A model generated the notes under the pieces. It did no database searches. It was not told the origin of the DNA and saw only the letters and a list, made by a program, of their open reading frames with translations. 64,000 bases of DNA from a virus: the IMG/VR virus record IMGVR_UViG_3300037475_000211, positions 1 through 64,000 of that record. One strand, written 5' to 3'. The position numbers and the translations under genes were made by a program. Every line of letters begins with the position of its first letter. Within the stretch, counting starts at the first letter, position 1. Positions 1 through 6,702 of the stretch are shown here, in pieces.

Positions 1-31
1 AGGTTTGTAATTGGTATAAAGAAAACAAATA

Positions 32-247
32 ATGTCTGATCAATTAAAAAAGTTACAAGATTGTTTAATCGGCAAAACAGTTGTCTCTGTAGAAATCTCT
101 TTTAGAGATGAAGCTTATTGGTATATTACTACTTCTGATGGTGAAAGCTTTCATATCTGTGCTACTGATATGGGCAGCTGGATAGAGCATGGACCCAATA
201 TTTCTTATGATTCAGAGCTAAGTGATAAAGCTAAAGCTGACTTATAA
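32..247 (+). CDS. hypothetical protein, 71 aa
   Basis: Not recognised. A small soluble protein of mixed charge with an aromatic patch (residues 29-32, YWYI) and no signal peptide or membrane segment. It starts at the first ATG after an A-rich leader with only a weak ribosome site. The reading frame continues for 30 sensible codons after its TAA at 245-247, so the present C-terminus may be a truncation. Confidence 0.7.
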   Translation: MSDQLKKLQDCLIGKTVVSVEISFRDEAYWYITTSDGESFHICATDMGSWIEHGPNISYDSELSDKAKADL

Positions 248-340
248 GCAGGTTTAGATAGCGCTAGTCGCGGCGAGATTGCCCCTATGGGCTCGTTTAC
301 GTCGTATGTTGACGACGAGGAGCCTGACGGCAGTAAGTAA
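248..340 (+). pseudogene. in-frame continuation behind a stop codon
   Basis: Directly after the TAA at 245-247 the same frame runs 30 codons to the next TAA at 338-340. It encodes a segment with RGEIAPMGSFTSYVDDEE. The composition is protein-like and GC-richer than its surroundings, and the pattern resembles the acidic ends of small antitoxin-like proteins (impression only). It has no start of its own with a good ribosome site. It is either the decayed end of the preceding gene or a readthrough extension. Confidence 0.4.
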
Positions 341-362
341 GTGCATACTAAATATATACGCC

Positions 363-378
363 TCCCATCGCTTAACGG
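363..378 (+). repeat. TCCCATC-N3-TAACGG motif, copy 1
   Basis: Perfect match to the 16-base intergenic motif found nine times in this window, always on the + strand. Here N3 is GCT. It lies about 25 bases upstream of the ATG at 404. The continuation CAGTCAT resembles that of copies 4-6. Confidence 0.75.
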
Positions 379-403
379 CAGTCATACTGTAATTACAGGT
401 ACA

Positions 404-592
404 ATGAAAACCAAGATTCAATTCGAAATTTTAGAATTAGAAGTAAATCGTCAATTCGACGAGTCTTTAAATTTAAAAAATGACAATGAAATCTCCGAAA
501 AATTAAATTTAATTAGAGAATTTATTGAGAGTTGCGGCTGGACCTATGATGATTATACTGCTCGCCAATGGGGTTGGTCCTTATTAAACTAA
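404..592 (+). CDS. hypothetical protein, 62 aa
   Basis: Small soluble protein ending CGWTYDDYTARQWGWSLLN. An upstream GTG at 341 is open in the same frame, but that extension would translate the repeated intergenic motif, so the ATG at 404 is preferred. The pattern of a CGW segment followed by a late W and a terminal LN resembles the proteins at 50287 and 5331, suggesting a small shared fold. Function unknown. Confidence 0.7.
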   Translation: MKTKIQFEILELEVNRQFDESLNLKNDNEISEKLNLIREFIESCGWTYDDYTARQWGWSLLN

Positions 593-593
593 T

Positions 594-770
594 ATGAAAC
601 ACAATATTTTAATCACTATTGTACAGTCAATTGCTGTATGGATATTTGTTGCAGTATTTTATATCCTATTTTCTCTTTGGCTTTCATTTAGTTGGCTAAG
701 AGATCATGGATTTAAATTTATGCGCCCGCTATTCGTTTGGTTAGCAGGTTTACCTTTAAAGAATAATTAA
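594..770 (+). CDS. small membrane protein, 58 aa
   Basis: One or two hydrophobic segments cover residues 4-35, followed by a short basic stretch (LRDHGFKFMR) and a second hydrophobic patch near the end. It starts two bases after the preceding stop. It is probably an inner-membrane peptide; no family was recognised. Confidence 0.6.
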   Translation: MKHNILITIVQSIAVWIFVAVFYILFSLWLSFSWLRDHGFKFMRPLFVWLAGLPLKNN

Positions 771-775
771 TATTT

Positions 776-934
776 ATGCGCGAATTACAAATATCTACTT
801 GTATACATCTTGTAATGGCGAATATTCTATTTGTAATTAGTGTTCTATTTAATGGAGCATTAGGTTGGTGTATTTATTTTGCCGGATTATCTTTACTATT
901 AAATAGTTGTTGGAATTTAATAGCGGATAAATGA
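776..934 (+). CDS. small membrane protein, 52 aa
   Basis: Almost entirely hydrophobic from residue 11 to 45, consistent with two transmembrane helices joined by a Gly-Ala-Leu-Gly turn. The stop overlaps the next start (ATGA at 931-934), implying translational coupling. Function unknown. Confidence 0.6.
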   Translation: MRELQISTCIHLVMANILFVISVLFNGALGWCIYFAGLSLLLNSCWNLIADK

Positions 935-1143
935 ATATAATTAATTATATATTAGATTGGTTTAAACCTAAACCATATAAATATTATACCCCGATTAATA
1001 ATCGTTGTTGGGTTTGTGGAGAATTATCTAAAATTAATTGTCCAGGATATCATACATTAGAACAAAAGAAACGTATGATTAAACATTATAAAAAACTTGG
1101 ATATACACATGGTATTCCAAGTATTAATAATACTAGATACTAA
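931..1143 (+). CDS. small zinc-knuckle protein, 70 aa
   Basis: The centre contains CWVCGELSKINCPGYH, which could bind zinc through C-x2-C and C-x3-H. Both ends are rich in Lys and Tyr, which fits nucleic-acid contact. It is translationally coupled to the preceding membrane peptide. No named family. Confidence 0.65.
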   Translation: MNIINYILDWFKPKPYKYYTPINNRCWVCGELSKINCPGYHTLEQKKRMIKHYKKLGYTHGIPSINNTRY

Positions 1144-1153
1144 ATAAACTGAA

Positions 1154-1166
1154 TCGGTTAAACCGA
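1154..1166. promoter_or_regulatory. 13-base palindrome upstream of basic protein gene
   Basis: TCGGTT-A-AACCGA is a perfect inverted repeat in the 40-base leader of the gene at 1185. It could be an operator or a tiny hairpin. Only the symmetry is seen. Confidence 0.4.
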
Positions 1167-1184
1167 GTGCATAGGAGCAGTAAT

Positions 1185-1448
1185 ATGGAAAATAATAATC
1201 GTGGTTCGAATGGTGTTCTTGGTGAATCTACGGCTGGTGATCGTGTTAAAGCACGTTATGCCAAGTCTGGTAAGAGCGTTTCTCTAAAGCAATTTGCTCG
1301 TGGGCTTGTGAAAGCGGGCGATCAAGATGCTACCGATTGGTTTGCAGCTAAGGCTGGAGCTTTGAATCTATCTCGTTCAGACAAGAATAAGACTCGCGTT
1401 TCTCTGGAGAAAAGTATGACGAAAGCTGCGAAGTCGAAGAAGAAGTAA
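1185..1448 (+). CDS. small basic DNA-binding-like protein, 87 aa
   Basis: Strongly basic Ala/Lys/Ser-rich protein ending KAAKSKKK, with a central helical region around FARGLVKAG. The start at 1185 is chosen because it follows AGGAG at ideal spacing; an earlier in-frame ATG at 1167 lacks one. Codons are GC-richer than in the neighbours, as in the genes at 31543 and 53431, suggesting high expression. A nucleoid-type role is inference. Confidence 0.75.
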   Translation: MENNNRGSNGVLGESTAGDRVKARYAKSGKSVSLKQFARGLVKAGDQDATDWFAAKAGALNLSRSDKNKTRVSLEKSMTKAAKSKKK

Positions 1449-2137
1449 TGCTGTTTCATGATGGGAAGAATGGTTCTAAATGGGCTAAATCTATTAACGA
1501 TGGATTTAGTTTAGGGACTAATGATCCAGTTTTTAGTTTGGGTAAATTTGAAACTCACCTTCTAAGTTTAGATAATAGAATCAAATTACTTGCTGGTTTT
1601 ATTGTCACATCAAAAATTAATGCTTATTATCCTGATAAAAATAATATTTATATTACTGTGGATGGTGTCCCTTCTGCTGCTCATGAAATTTCTCATATGG
1701 TAGAAATTAAAAAAATTGATAGGTGTATACTAAGTGATTGGGGATTTAATATGAATCCAGTCAAAGAGTATGATCCTAATTTTAATTATAAAAGTATTAA
1801 TGAATTATTAAGAGCATTAGCTTTAGAAGCAAGGGTGAGGGGAATTCAAAAAAGAATATTATTAAGTAAATTATCTTTGTCTACGCTAGATAATTTACCA
1901 CACTTTTTTGCCGGTTATCCCTATATAAAAAGCAATGAATATTTATGTAACATAATTAGGGATGAAATTAAATACACTAAATTTGTAGATACAAAAGATT
2001 CATTTAGTATTAAACGCGCTATTGAGTGGACTGACGCTATTAGTGATAGATATTTTGATCTTTATTCCTTAGATCGAATTGAATATGAATGGAAAGAAAA
2101 ATTAAATTTTATTTTTAATTGGATGGAAACAAAATGA
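1448..2137 (+). CDS. putative zinc metallopeptidase (HEISH), 229 aa
   Basis: Residues 79-83 read HEISH, the HExxH zinc signature, inside the helix-like context AAHEISHMVE. About 45 residues later LLRALALEARVRG offers a glutamate in a typical third-ligand setting of gluzincins. No signal peptide is visible, so it would act in the cytoplasm. It starts directly on the stop of the basic protein (TAATG) and overlaps the next gene by four bases. Substrate unknown; the family was not identified beyond the motif. Confidence 0.6.
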   Translation: MLFHDGKNGSKWAKSINDGFSLGTNDPVFSLGKFETHLLSLDNRIKLLAGFIVTSKINAYYPDKNNIYITVDGVPSAAHEISHMVEIKKIDRCILSDWGFNMNPVKEYDPNFNYKSINELLRALALEARVRGIQKRILLSKLSLSTLDNLPHFFAGYPYIKSNEYLCNIIRDEIKYTKFVDTKDSFSIKRAIEWTDAISDRYFDLYSLDRIEYEWKEKLNFIFNWMETK

Positions 2138-2469
2138 AGCCAGAAATTTCGTACGATGATTTTGTAAAAATTGATATTCGATCTGGAATGATTACAAAAA
2201 GTGAAGCCGTACCCAAGAGCAAAAAGCTTGTCAAGCTTGAAGTTTTCTTTGGTCCTGAAGTAGGTCCTCGTACGATTTTGGCTGGTATTGCTGGAAGTTA
2301 TAGTGTAGAAGGATTAGTAGGACAACTAGTAGTTGCTGTTATTAATCTTGCCCCTCGTGAAATAATGGGAGAAACTTCTCACGGAATGCTATTATGTGGT
2401 CACTCTGATGATGGAAAACCTCAATTAGTACAATGCTTTAGTGGCGTACTGGGTAGTGAGATTGGGTAG
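2134..2469 (+). CDS. tRNA-binding domain protein (CsaA/EMAP-II type), 111 aa
   Basis: A single OB-fold tRNA_bind domain fills the protein: FVKIDIRSGMI at the start, SKKLVKLEVFFG, then RTILAGIAGSY and LVVAVINLAPREIMG with SHGMLLC near the end. These are the hallmark strings of CsaA and of the C-terminal domain of methionyl-tRNA synthetase. Such domains bind tRNA or act as homodimeric chaperones. The length matches free-standing CsaA. The window also encodes tRNAs, an RNA ligase and a SpoU methyltransferase, so a role with tRNA is plausible. Confidence 0.85.
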   Translation: MKPEISYDDFVKIDIRSGMITKSEAVPKSKKLVKLEVFFGPEVGPRTILAGIAGSYSVEGLVGQLVVAVINLAPREIMGETSHGMLLCGHSDDGKPQLVQCFSGVLGSEIG

Positions 2470-2637
2470 ATGTTATCTATTTTTGTTGGACATTCCTTCG
2501 CTTGTACTATAATTATTCTCGGAGTATTACTTTTTATAAATAGAGTTATAAGTAATATTTTCCGCAGCATTTGTAAAGTTTTTATTGCATTTTTTAATCG
2601 TAATAAAAGAGATGAAGAGGAAGATTATGACGATTGA
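2470..2637 (+). CDS. small membrane protein, 55 aa
   Basis: A hydrophobic stretch at residues 3-24 is followed by a second at about 34-42 and by a charged tail NKRDEEEDYDD. The start abuts the preceding stop (TAGATG). The 3' end overlaps the next gene in another frame by 11 bases. Unknown function. Confidence 0.6.
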   Translation: MLSIFVGHSFACTIIILGVLLFINRVISNIFRSICKVFIAFFNRNKRDEEEDYDD

Positions 2638-2809
2638 TTCCATCTTAATTAGGCAGAGCGATAAAAAAGAATTTAGAGTTAAGTATCTTTCTCATTGGTC
2701 TTCGATCATATCAGAAGATGGTGAAACTGATACTGTAAAGATCTTAGGCGGGCGTGAGTACGTGTCTGCGTATAAGGGATTTGGATATTATCTTCAGGAT
2801 CAAACATGA
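2627..2809 (+). CDS. hypothetical protein, 60 aa
   Basis: Start set at the ATG that follows GAAGAGGAAG; a longer reading from 2585 would run inside the previous gene without a ribosome site. Contains a beta-rich pattern with ILGGREYVSAYKGFGYYL at the end. No recognised family. Confidence 0.65.
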   Translation: MTIDSILIRQSDKKEFRVKYLSHWSSIISEDGETDTVKILGGREYVSAYKGFGYYLQDQT

Positions 2810-3045
2810 AAATATTTTTACTTATAGTTATGGTTTTTTCATTATCGTCTTGCGATAATCAAGAGTCATTTCCACAAATTGTTCCAGGCATGATTTATAT
2901 GGGTATGTCTAAAGATCAAAAAATTAGTTTATATAAGTTTGAAGATTCTGATGATCCAAATAATATTAACGAATGTTTTATAGTAAGAGAAAATTGGCAC
3001 AACGTAATTTCTATTAGTTGTGTACCAAGGGCACAAACTAAATAA
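2806..3045 (+). CDS. small lipoprotein, 79 aa
   Basis: N-terminal signal MKIFLLIVMVFSLSSC ends in a lipobox with Cys16, so it is probably lipid-anchored. The mature part has two further cysteines (FIV...C and ISCVP) that could form a disulfide in the periplasm. It overlaps the preceding gene by ATGA. No homologue recognised. Confidence 0.7.
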   Translation: MKIFLLIVMVFSLSSCDNQESFPQIVPGMIYMGMSKDQKISLYKFEDSDDPNNINECFIVRENWHNVISISCVPRAQTK

Positions 3046-3051
3046 ATTTAG

Positions 3052-3067
3052 TCCTACTACTGTAGGA
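3052..3067. promoter_or_regulatory. hairpin that embeds a Shine-Dalgarno-like sequence
   Basis: TCCTAC and GTAGGA are perfectly complementary around a TACT loop, and the 3' arm leads into AGGAG. If this is the ribosome site for the gene at 3088 it lies unusually far (about 20 bases) from the ATG and would be masked by the stem. Confidence 0.4.
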
Positions 3068-3087
3068 GAAAGTAAGTGTAAATAGAT

Positions 3088-3390
3088 ATGTTTAAATTCA
3101 ATGCGTTTTATCAAGATGATAAGGTTACTTATGTTGGTCAACGTTGGGCAAAAGAGCTTGGCGGAAAAATGGGCTGGGTCATTGGTCCAGTTACTAATGA
3201 AGAAAATGTCTACGTAGTAGAGTTTGAAGGCGATTCATATATTATGCCTCTCACCTCTCTTACTAAATTCACCGCATCTTCTGCCCGTGATTCTGGTCCA
3301 GAGATTCGTCAAATCCGAAAACGCTCTATTGAAGATGAACCTGGCACGAATGTTGCTAAACGTCCTAAATATAGTGCTGGGCAGAAGTAA
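3088..3390 (+). CDS. KOW/Tudor-like small protein with basic tail, 100 aa
   Basis: Residues 10-60 resemble an SH3-like barrel: DKVTYVG, GGKMGWVIGPV, VYVVEFEGDSYIMPLTSLTKF, a pattern seen in small phage KOW-type proteins that bind nucleic acid or ribosomes. The tail is basic and disordered (RKRSIEDEP, AKRPKY). It is followed at once by the gene at 3392. The function is inferred from the fold pattern only. Confidence 0.65.
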   Translation: MFKFNAFYQDDKVTYVGQRWAKELGGKMGWVIGPVTNEENVYVVEFEGDSYIMPLTSLTKFTASSARDSGPEIRQIRKRSIEDEPGTNVAKRPKYSAGQK

Positions 3391-3391
3391 T

Positions 3392-3814
3392 ATGAATAAA
3401 TTATTTAATGTGGGTGATGTTGTTTATGCCGACATTGAAGAACGAGAAAATTTGGATTTATCTAAGTTAACTCCTGATGATATTGAAAGTAATTTTGAGG
3501 AGGGCATCATCAAATTTATTGATGAAAGTGGTGTTGGAATACGAACAAATCATAAGAATATAGAAATGTATCCAGCATCAGCTCTTTATAGTCAAGAATT
3601 TTTTCTTGAACAAAAAAATCTAGCAGAAGAAAACTATTCTAAATTAGAAAAAGAACTTATGTTAGAAGTTCAAAAAGGCGTTCAAATTTTGAAAGCCGCC
3701 AATCTTAAGGCTCAAGAACAGAATCTTTCTTTATCTGAATTAGATAATGCGGCTCGATTACTTAGAGGCTTAATTGATGATATTGGTTGGAGCAGCTCTT
3801 CTTTAAGTTGTTAA
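3392..3814 (+). CDS. coiled-coil protein with terminal-cysteine motif, 140 aa
   Basis: The N-terminal half (VGDVVYADIEE...GIIKFIDESGVGI) looks like a small beta barrel. The C-terminal half is a helix with heptad spacing (LEKELMLEVQKGVQILKAANLKAQ). It ends IGWSSSSLSC, the same end as the five proteins at 9016-11223, so it is a distant member fused to an extra domain. An upstream open frame (from 3224) is a shadow of the previous gene; the ATG at 3392 sits right after that stop. Confidence 0.75.
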   Translation: MNKLFNVGDVVYADIEERENLDLSKLTPDDIESNFEEGIIKFIDESGVGIRTNHKNIEMYPASALYSQEFFLEQKNLAEENYSKLEKELMLEVQKGVQILKAANLKAQEQNLSLSELDNAARLLRGLIDDIGWSSSSLSC

Positions 3815-3839
3815 TTTTAATTAAAAGGAATATATTATA

Positions 3840-4085
3840 ATGTTTAAATGTCAAGTATTAAATCGCATGTCGCAGCACGGAGATAAGTGTAACAAGATTG
3901 TTGTTGCAAAACGCGACAAGACTTATACCAGTTGGTTCCGTAATGAGGATACTGGTAAGTGGGAAGAACATGAAGTGGGTCGAGGTTGGGAAATTGTAAA
4001 AGAAGTGAATGCCACAGATGCTGGTCTTGCACTTTGGGAGTCTTGGTCTGAAGCAGACAAGGCTCTATTTGCAAAGGCAGTTTAA
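3840..4085 (+). CDS. hypothetical protein, 81 aa
   Basis: Follows AAGGAATATATT at good spacing. Contains two cysteines (C4, C17) and a Trp-rich centre (SWFRNEDTGKWEEHEVGRGWEIV). The stop overlaps the next start (TAATG). Not recognised. Confidence 0.7.
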   Translation: MFKCQVLNRMSQHGDKCNKIVVAKRDKTYTSWFRNEDTGKWEEHEVGRGWEIVKEVNATDAGLALWESWSEADKALFAKAV

Positions 4086-4309
4086 TGGAACGCAAAGCTG
4101 CCTCCGAATTAACAGCAGAAGAAATTCTAAAGGGAGTTATAGAGGAGGTTGAAGAAATTAGATCCGAATCAGAGCGTAAGCTTCGAAAGGCTCTAAGTGT
4201 TCTTGGGCATCATCACTCAGCTGATATAGCTAATTACTTTTTTGGAGCAAATCCAAAATTGCGAGAGCTGACTAATGAGCTTCTTAAAGAGCTAGGTATT
4301 ACTAAATAG
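4085..4309 (+). CDS. hypothetical helical protein, 74 aa
   Basis: Predominantly helical and charged (EEILKGVIEEVEEIRSESER) with HHHSADIANYFFG in the middle. Coupled to the previous gene by a one-base stop/start overlap. No family recognised. Confidence 0.65.
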   Translation: MERKAASELTAEEILKGVIEEVEEIRSESERKLRKALSVLGHHHSADIANYFFGANPKLRELTNELLKELGITK

Positions 4310-4316
4310 GAAAATA

Positions 4317-4517
4317 ATGCACTCAGAAGTTAAATTAATTGATGAGCTTGATGTAGAAATTAAGCAATATCAAAAAGAGATGTCTGATTTACGTCGACGT
4401 ATTCTAGACTTAGAAACTGAGTGCATTGGTCTTATCTTACGAAAGAAAAAAGCCGAAGAAGATTTAAGGATCTATCAGTTAAGAAAGGGATTATTTTCTG
4501 ATGGAACCGCACAGTAA
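4317..4517 (+). CDS. short coiled-coil protein, 66 aa
   Basis: Heptad-like repeats run through residues 8-55 (IDELDVEIKQYQKEMSDLRR). The 3' end overlaps the start of a membrane protein gene at 4501. It may form a complex with the coiled-coil membrane proteins that follow; this is inference. Confidence 0.65.
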   Translation: MHSEVKLIDELDVEIKQYQKEMSDLRRRILDLETECIGLILRKKKAEEDLRIYQLRKGLFSDGTAQ

Positions 4518-4776
4518 AGGCATTAAACTTATTAGCATAATATTATTATGCACTATGATTGGTCTTTCATTAGGTTTAATCATTGGTATTCGTTTAGGTT
4601 TGACTGCGGTTGAGTCAGGAATTAAAACTGACATTTATAATCTAAAACTAGAATTAGATAGGGTAGATTCTCCTGCTAATAAATGCACCCCACCTATTCC
4701 TTTTGATTTTAATGATTCTGATTTAGAAAAAGAAAATAATCGTAAACCACAAAAGATGCCACCAATTAGGTTATAA
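4501..4776 (+). CDS. single-pass membrane protein, 91 aa
   Basis: A short polar N-terminus is followed by a strong transmembrane helix (residues 9-33, LISIILLCTMIGLSLGLIIG), then a Pro/Asn-rich tail with one cysteine (NKCTPPIP). The layout of inner-membrane helix plus periplasmic tail, followed by two lipoprotein-like coiled-coil genes, recalls spanin pairs, but no spanin homology is visible. Confidence 0.65.
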   Translation: MEPHSKGIKLISIILLCTMIGLSLGLIIGIRLGLTAVESGIKTDIYNLKLELDRVDSPANKCTPPIPFDFNDSDLEKENNRKPQKMPPIRL

Positions 4777-5009
4777 TGGAAACTTATAATATTTATATGT
4801 TAATGATTTTGAGTGTTTGGTGTTTTGGATTAACTGTAGGTAGTTGTGGTCCAAATTATAACTGGAAAATAATGAACTTAGATTCAAAAATAAGTTCACA
4901 AAATTACAAAATAACTAATTTAGAATCAAATTTATCTTGGGCAGAATATAGATTAAAACAAACACAAAACAAATTAGATGATTTGGAAATTAAATGTAAT
5001 GCCAGATAA
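4776..5009 (+). CDS. membrane-anchored coiled-coil protein, 77 aa
   Basis: N-terminal hydrophobic segment ending GLTVGSCGPN resembles a lipobox region. The rest is a coiled coil (MNLDSKISSQNYKITNLESN) ending LEIKCNAR. The next small gene repeats the same plan (GTCGPG ... LEIKC), so the two are probably tandem duplicates. Confidence 0.65.
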   Translation: METYNIYMLMILSVWCFGLTVGSCGPNYNWKIMNLDSKISSQNYKITNLESNLSWAEYRLKQTQNKLDDLEIKCNAR

Positions 5010-5157
5010 TCATTCACATATTATAATTTATTTATTATTATTTTGGTTATTTACCGGTACTTGTGGACCGGGTCAAGATGTAGATAAACTTAAATCTAAA
5101 GTTGATTCCTTAGAATCTAAAGTAAATAGTTTGGAAATTAAATGTACTTCTCATTAG
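4999..5157 (+). CDS. short coiled-coil lipoprotein-like peptide, 52 aa
   Basis: Hydrophobic segment at residues 8-22 ending GTCGPG, then three near-perfect heptads (LKSKVDSLESKVNSLEIKC). It is a shortened paralogue of the 77-aa protein at 4776. It overlaps both neighbours. Confidence 0.6.
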   Translation: MPDNHSHIIIYLLLFWLFTGTCGPGQDVDKLKSKVDSLESKVNSLEIKCTSH

Positions 5158-5327
5158 AAATAGAGCCTAATGATGTTTTGCTAATGACTCAGCAAGATGT
5201 TGCTCAGGCATTATGGGTACTATCTCAAAAGTTAATGGTAGATTTGGAAATGCCTATTGGTCCTAATATGGGTCCAGTTATTGATAGTTATGGAAATACA
5301 GTGGGTCATTGGTTGTTAAAGAAATAA
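5142..5327 (+). CDS. hypothetical protein, 61 aa
   Basis: Small soluble protein with an amphipathic helix (QQDVAQALWVLSQKLMVDL) and a short beta-like end. Starts inside the end of the previous gene in another frame. Unknown. Confidence 0.6.
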   Translation: MYFSLEIEPNDVLLMTQQDVAQALWVLSQKLMVDLEMPIGPNMGPVIDSYGNTVGHWLLKK

Positions 5328-5330
5328 ATT

Positions 5331-5501
5331 ATGTATTATGTATTAGTTCAGAATGGACTTGTCTTTGAAGGAAGTTTAAATGACTTCAAAAGTAAGTTTT
5401 ATGATTATCCTTTAACTTGGACTGATGAACAAATCATTGCTCATGCCCAAAATTGGGCAGAAGAAAATGGTTGGACGTTTGAATTTAATTTATTAAACTA
5501 A
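5331..5501 (+). CDS. hypothetical protein, 56 aa
   Basis: Pattern of a beta hairpin (YYVLVQNGLVFEG) and a helix (DEQIIAHAQNWAEE) ending NGWTFEFNLLN. The end resembles that of the protein at 404. The stop overlaps the next ATG by one base. Confidence 0.6.
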   Translation: MYYVLVQNGLVFEGSLNDFKSKFYDYPLTWTDEQIIAHAQNWAEENGWTFEFNLLN

Positions 5502-5728
5502 TGTTATCTAAATTACAATCAGATACTTTACTGCTTCTGTCTAAAAGAAAAAGAAAAAATAGATTATATTTAAATTATTATAGTCATTCTTGGTGTGCTT
5601 ATAAAAATATTAATAGTAAAGTTGGCATTTGTTTTATTTGTGATAAAGAATTTATTATGTCCACTGAAGATTGGTGTGAGCACGGATTACAACATTTAAA
5701 AGAATCAAATTTATTACCTTTTATGTAA
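5501..5728 (+). CDS. C2H2-type zinc-finger protein, 75 aa
   Basis: Contains CFICDKEF followed by EHGLQH, that is C-x2-C then H-x3-H, matching the finger of the proteins at 7838-8666. The N-terminus is a basic helix (LLLLSKRKRKNRL). A nucleic-acid-binding role is inferred. The C-terminus is hydrophobic (LLPFM). Confidence 0.65.
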   Translation: MLSKLQSDTLLLLSKRKRKNRLYLNYYSHSWCAYKNINSKVGICFICDKEFIMSTEDWCEHGLQHLKESNLLPFM

Positions 5729-5751
5729 GATAAAACAGGACAATAATTGTT

Positions 5752-6045
5752 ATGAAAATCAAAGATTTTGCTGAAAAACATATAGGTGTCATTGCGTGTC
5801 TTTCTGGAATTTTATTTGGCATTTTGTTATTACGTAGTTCTACTTTTAAACAAGGTCCAAAAGAATCACATCGTGAAGATGTTGTTAGGGCATCTAATAT
5901 AGTTAATAGTAAAGAGCTATATTACGTTAAAGATAAACGTGTTAATATTTGTTATGCAGTTCATGAGTTTGGATGGAATAGTGGATTACTAACATATGTT
6001 CCATGTACTCCTGAAGTTGAGTTAGCCCTCATTAATAGGGAATAA
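5752..6045 (+). CDS. single-pass membrane protein, 97 aa
   Basis: Transmembrane helix at residues 11-28 (IGVIACLSGILFGILLL), then a periplasmic or cytosolic domain with YYVKDKRVNICYAVHE and TYVPCTPEVE. The pair of cysteines in the contexts NICYA and VPCTP is a pattern I associate with small phage proteins of unknown function. It is followed by a motif copy and then a transporter gene. Confidence 0.7.
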   Translation: MKIKDFAEKHIGVIACLSGILFGILLLRSSTFKQGPKESHREDVVRASNIVNSKELYYVKDKRVNICYAVHEFGWNSGLLTYVPCTPEVELALINRE

Positions 6046-6046
6046 C

Positions 6047-6062
6047 TCCCATCATATAACGG
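6047..6062 (+). repeat. TCCCATC-N3-TAACGG motif, copy 2
   Basis: Perfect 16-base match with N3 = ATA. Here the motif also sits inside a hairpin: ACTCCC (6045-6050) pairs with GGGAGT (6061-6066). It overlaps the end of the previous gene's leader region and ends about 8 bases before the ATG at 6070. Confidence 0.75.
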
Positions 6063-6069
6063 GAGTATT

Positions 6070-6336
6070 ATGTATATAAAGATTCTAGGCTATGCCGCAA
6101 TGATGTTTTTAATGCTCGGTGGTTTACCACAAGCTTATAAAACATTTAAGCAAGGTCATGCTAATGGAGTATCTTCATATTATATTAATTTTTTATTAAC
6201 TGGCTTTATATTAATGTTAATTTTTGTTTGTTTAACAAACAAATCAATTCCTTTGATTGTTAATTATATTGTAAATATAATAGCCTTCTTAATTTTAGCA
6301 TGGTTTAAATCATTTCCTAGAGTAAAGAATGTCTAA
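6070..6336 (+). CDS. SemiSWEET / PQ-loop sugar transporter, 88 aa
   Basis: Three hydrophobic helices and a PQ-loop signature: GGLPQAYKTFKQGHANGVSS, with Pro20-Gln21 after helix 1, then a second helix and PLIVNYIVNIIAFLILAWFK as helix 3. Length (88 aa) and order match bacterial SemiSWEETs, which dimerise to form a pore for mono- or disaccharides in the inner membrane. A sugar or other small-solute facilitator carried by a phage is unusual. A PQ-loop protein with another substrate is possible. Confidence 0.75.
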   Translation: MYIKILGYAAMMFLMLGGLPQAYKTFKQGHANGVSSYYINFLLTGFILMLIFVCLTNKSIPLIVNYIVNIIAFLILAWFKSFPRVKNV

Positions 6337-6502
6337 TGTAGAAATTGCAATAGAAGTAGCAACAGATCTAATTAGGTCAGGGGCATCAGAAGATCTTGTT
6401 AGATCAATTTTGTTACAAACTAGTGAGTTTACATCTGATAAAGTAGACACAATTTTATTGTGGGCAATTAATTTTAATAAAAAAATGAGGTTTATTAAAT
6501 GA
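6329..6502 (+). CDS. hypothetical helical protein, 57 aa
   Basis: All-helical, starting inside the end of the transporter gene and ending on the ATG of the next (ATGA). Sequence VEIAIEVATDLIRSGASEDLV suggests a small helical bundle. Unknown. Confidence 0.6.
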   Translation: MSNVEIAIEVATDLIRSGASEDLVRSILLQTSEFTSDKVDTILLWAINFNKKMRFIK

Positions 6503-6702
6503 CTTTCGAGCAAATAACTGATAATGAAAAGGTAATAAATCTAACTTCTTTAGATTTAGTGGTCCACGCTCGGCATCAATTGCTTTCTGCCGCCAAAGAT
6601 CTAATTAAAGGACCACATCCTGGTGATGTAGAGTTCGGATTATCTTGTTCAGAACGTGCTGAAGCCCTGCAAATAGCTATTGATTTAGAGCAAAATGTCT
6701 AG
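6499..6702 (+). CDS. hypothetical protein, 67 aa
   Basis: Helical small protein (VVHARHQLLSAAKDLIKG) with a loop GPHPGDVEFGLSC. Coupled to both neighbours by overlaps. Unknown. Confidence 0.65.
   Translation: MTFEQITDNEKVINLTSLDLVVHARHQLLSAAKDLIKGPHPGDVEFGLSCSERAEALQIAIDLEQNV

Noticed and set aside
341-403. GTG start at 341 for the gene ending at 592
   Set aside because: The extension would translate the repeated intergenic motif and has no better ribosome site.
2929-3141. Antisense and other-frame open frames, such as the - strand frame here
   Set aside because: They overlap well-supported + strand genes and show no start signal or family features.
3320-3375. Bipartite nuclear-localisation-like signal in the product at 3088
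   Set aside because: The basic pattern KR...KRPK is present, but all context is bacterial; a basic nucleic-acid-binding tail explains it.
4501-5157. Spanin genes
   Set aside because: Membrane helix plus coiled-coil lipoprotein-like layout fits in outline, but no Rz/Rz1-type features and no endolysin or holin neighbours are present.
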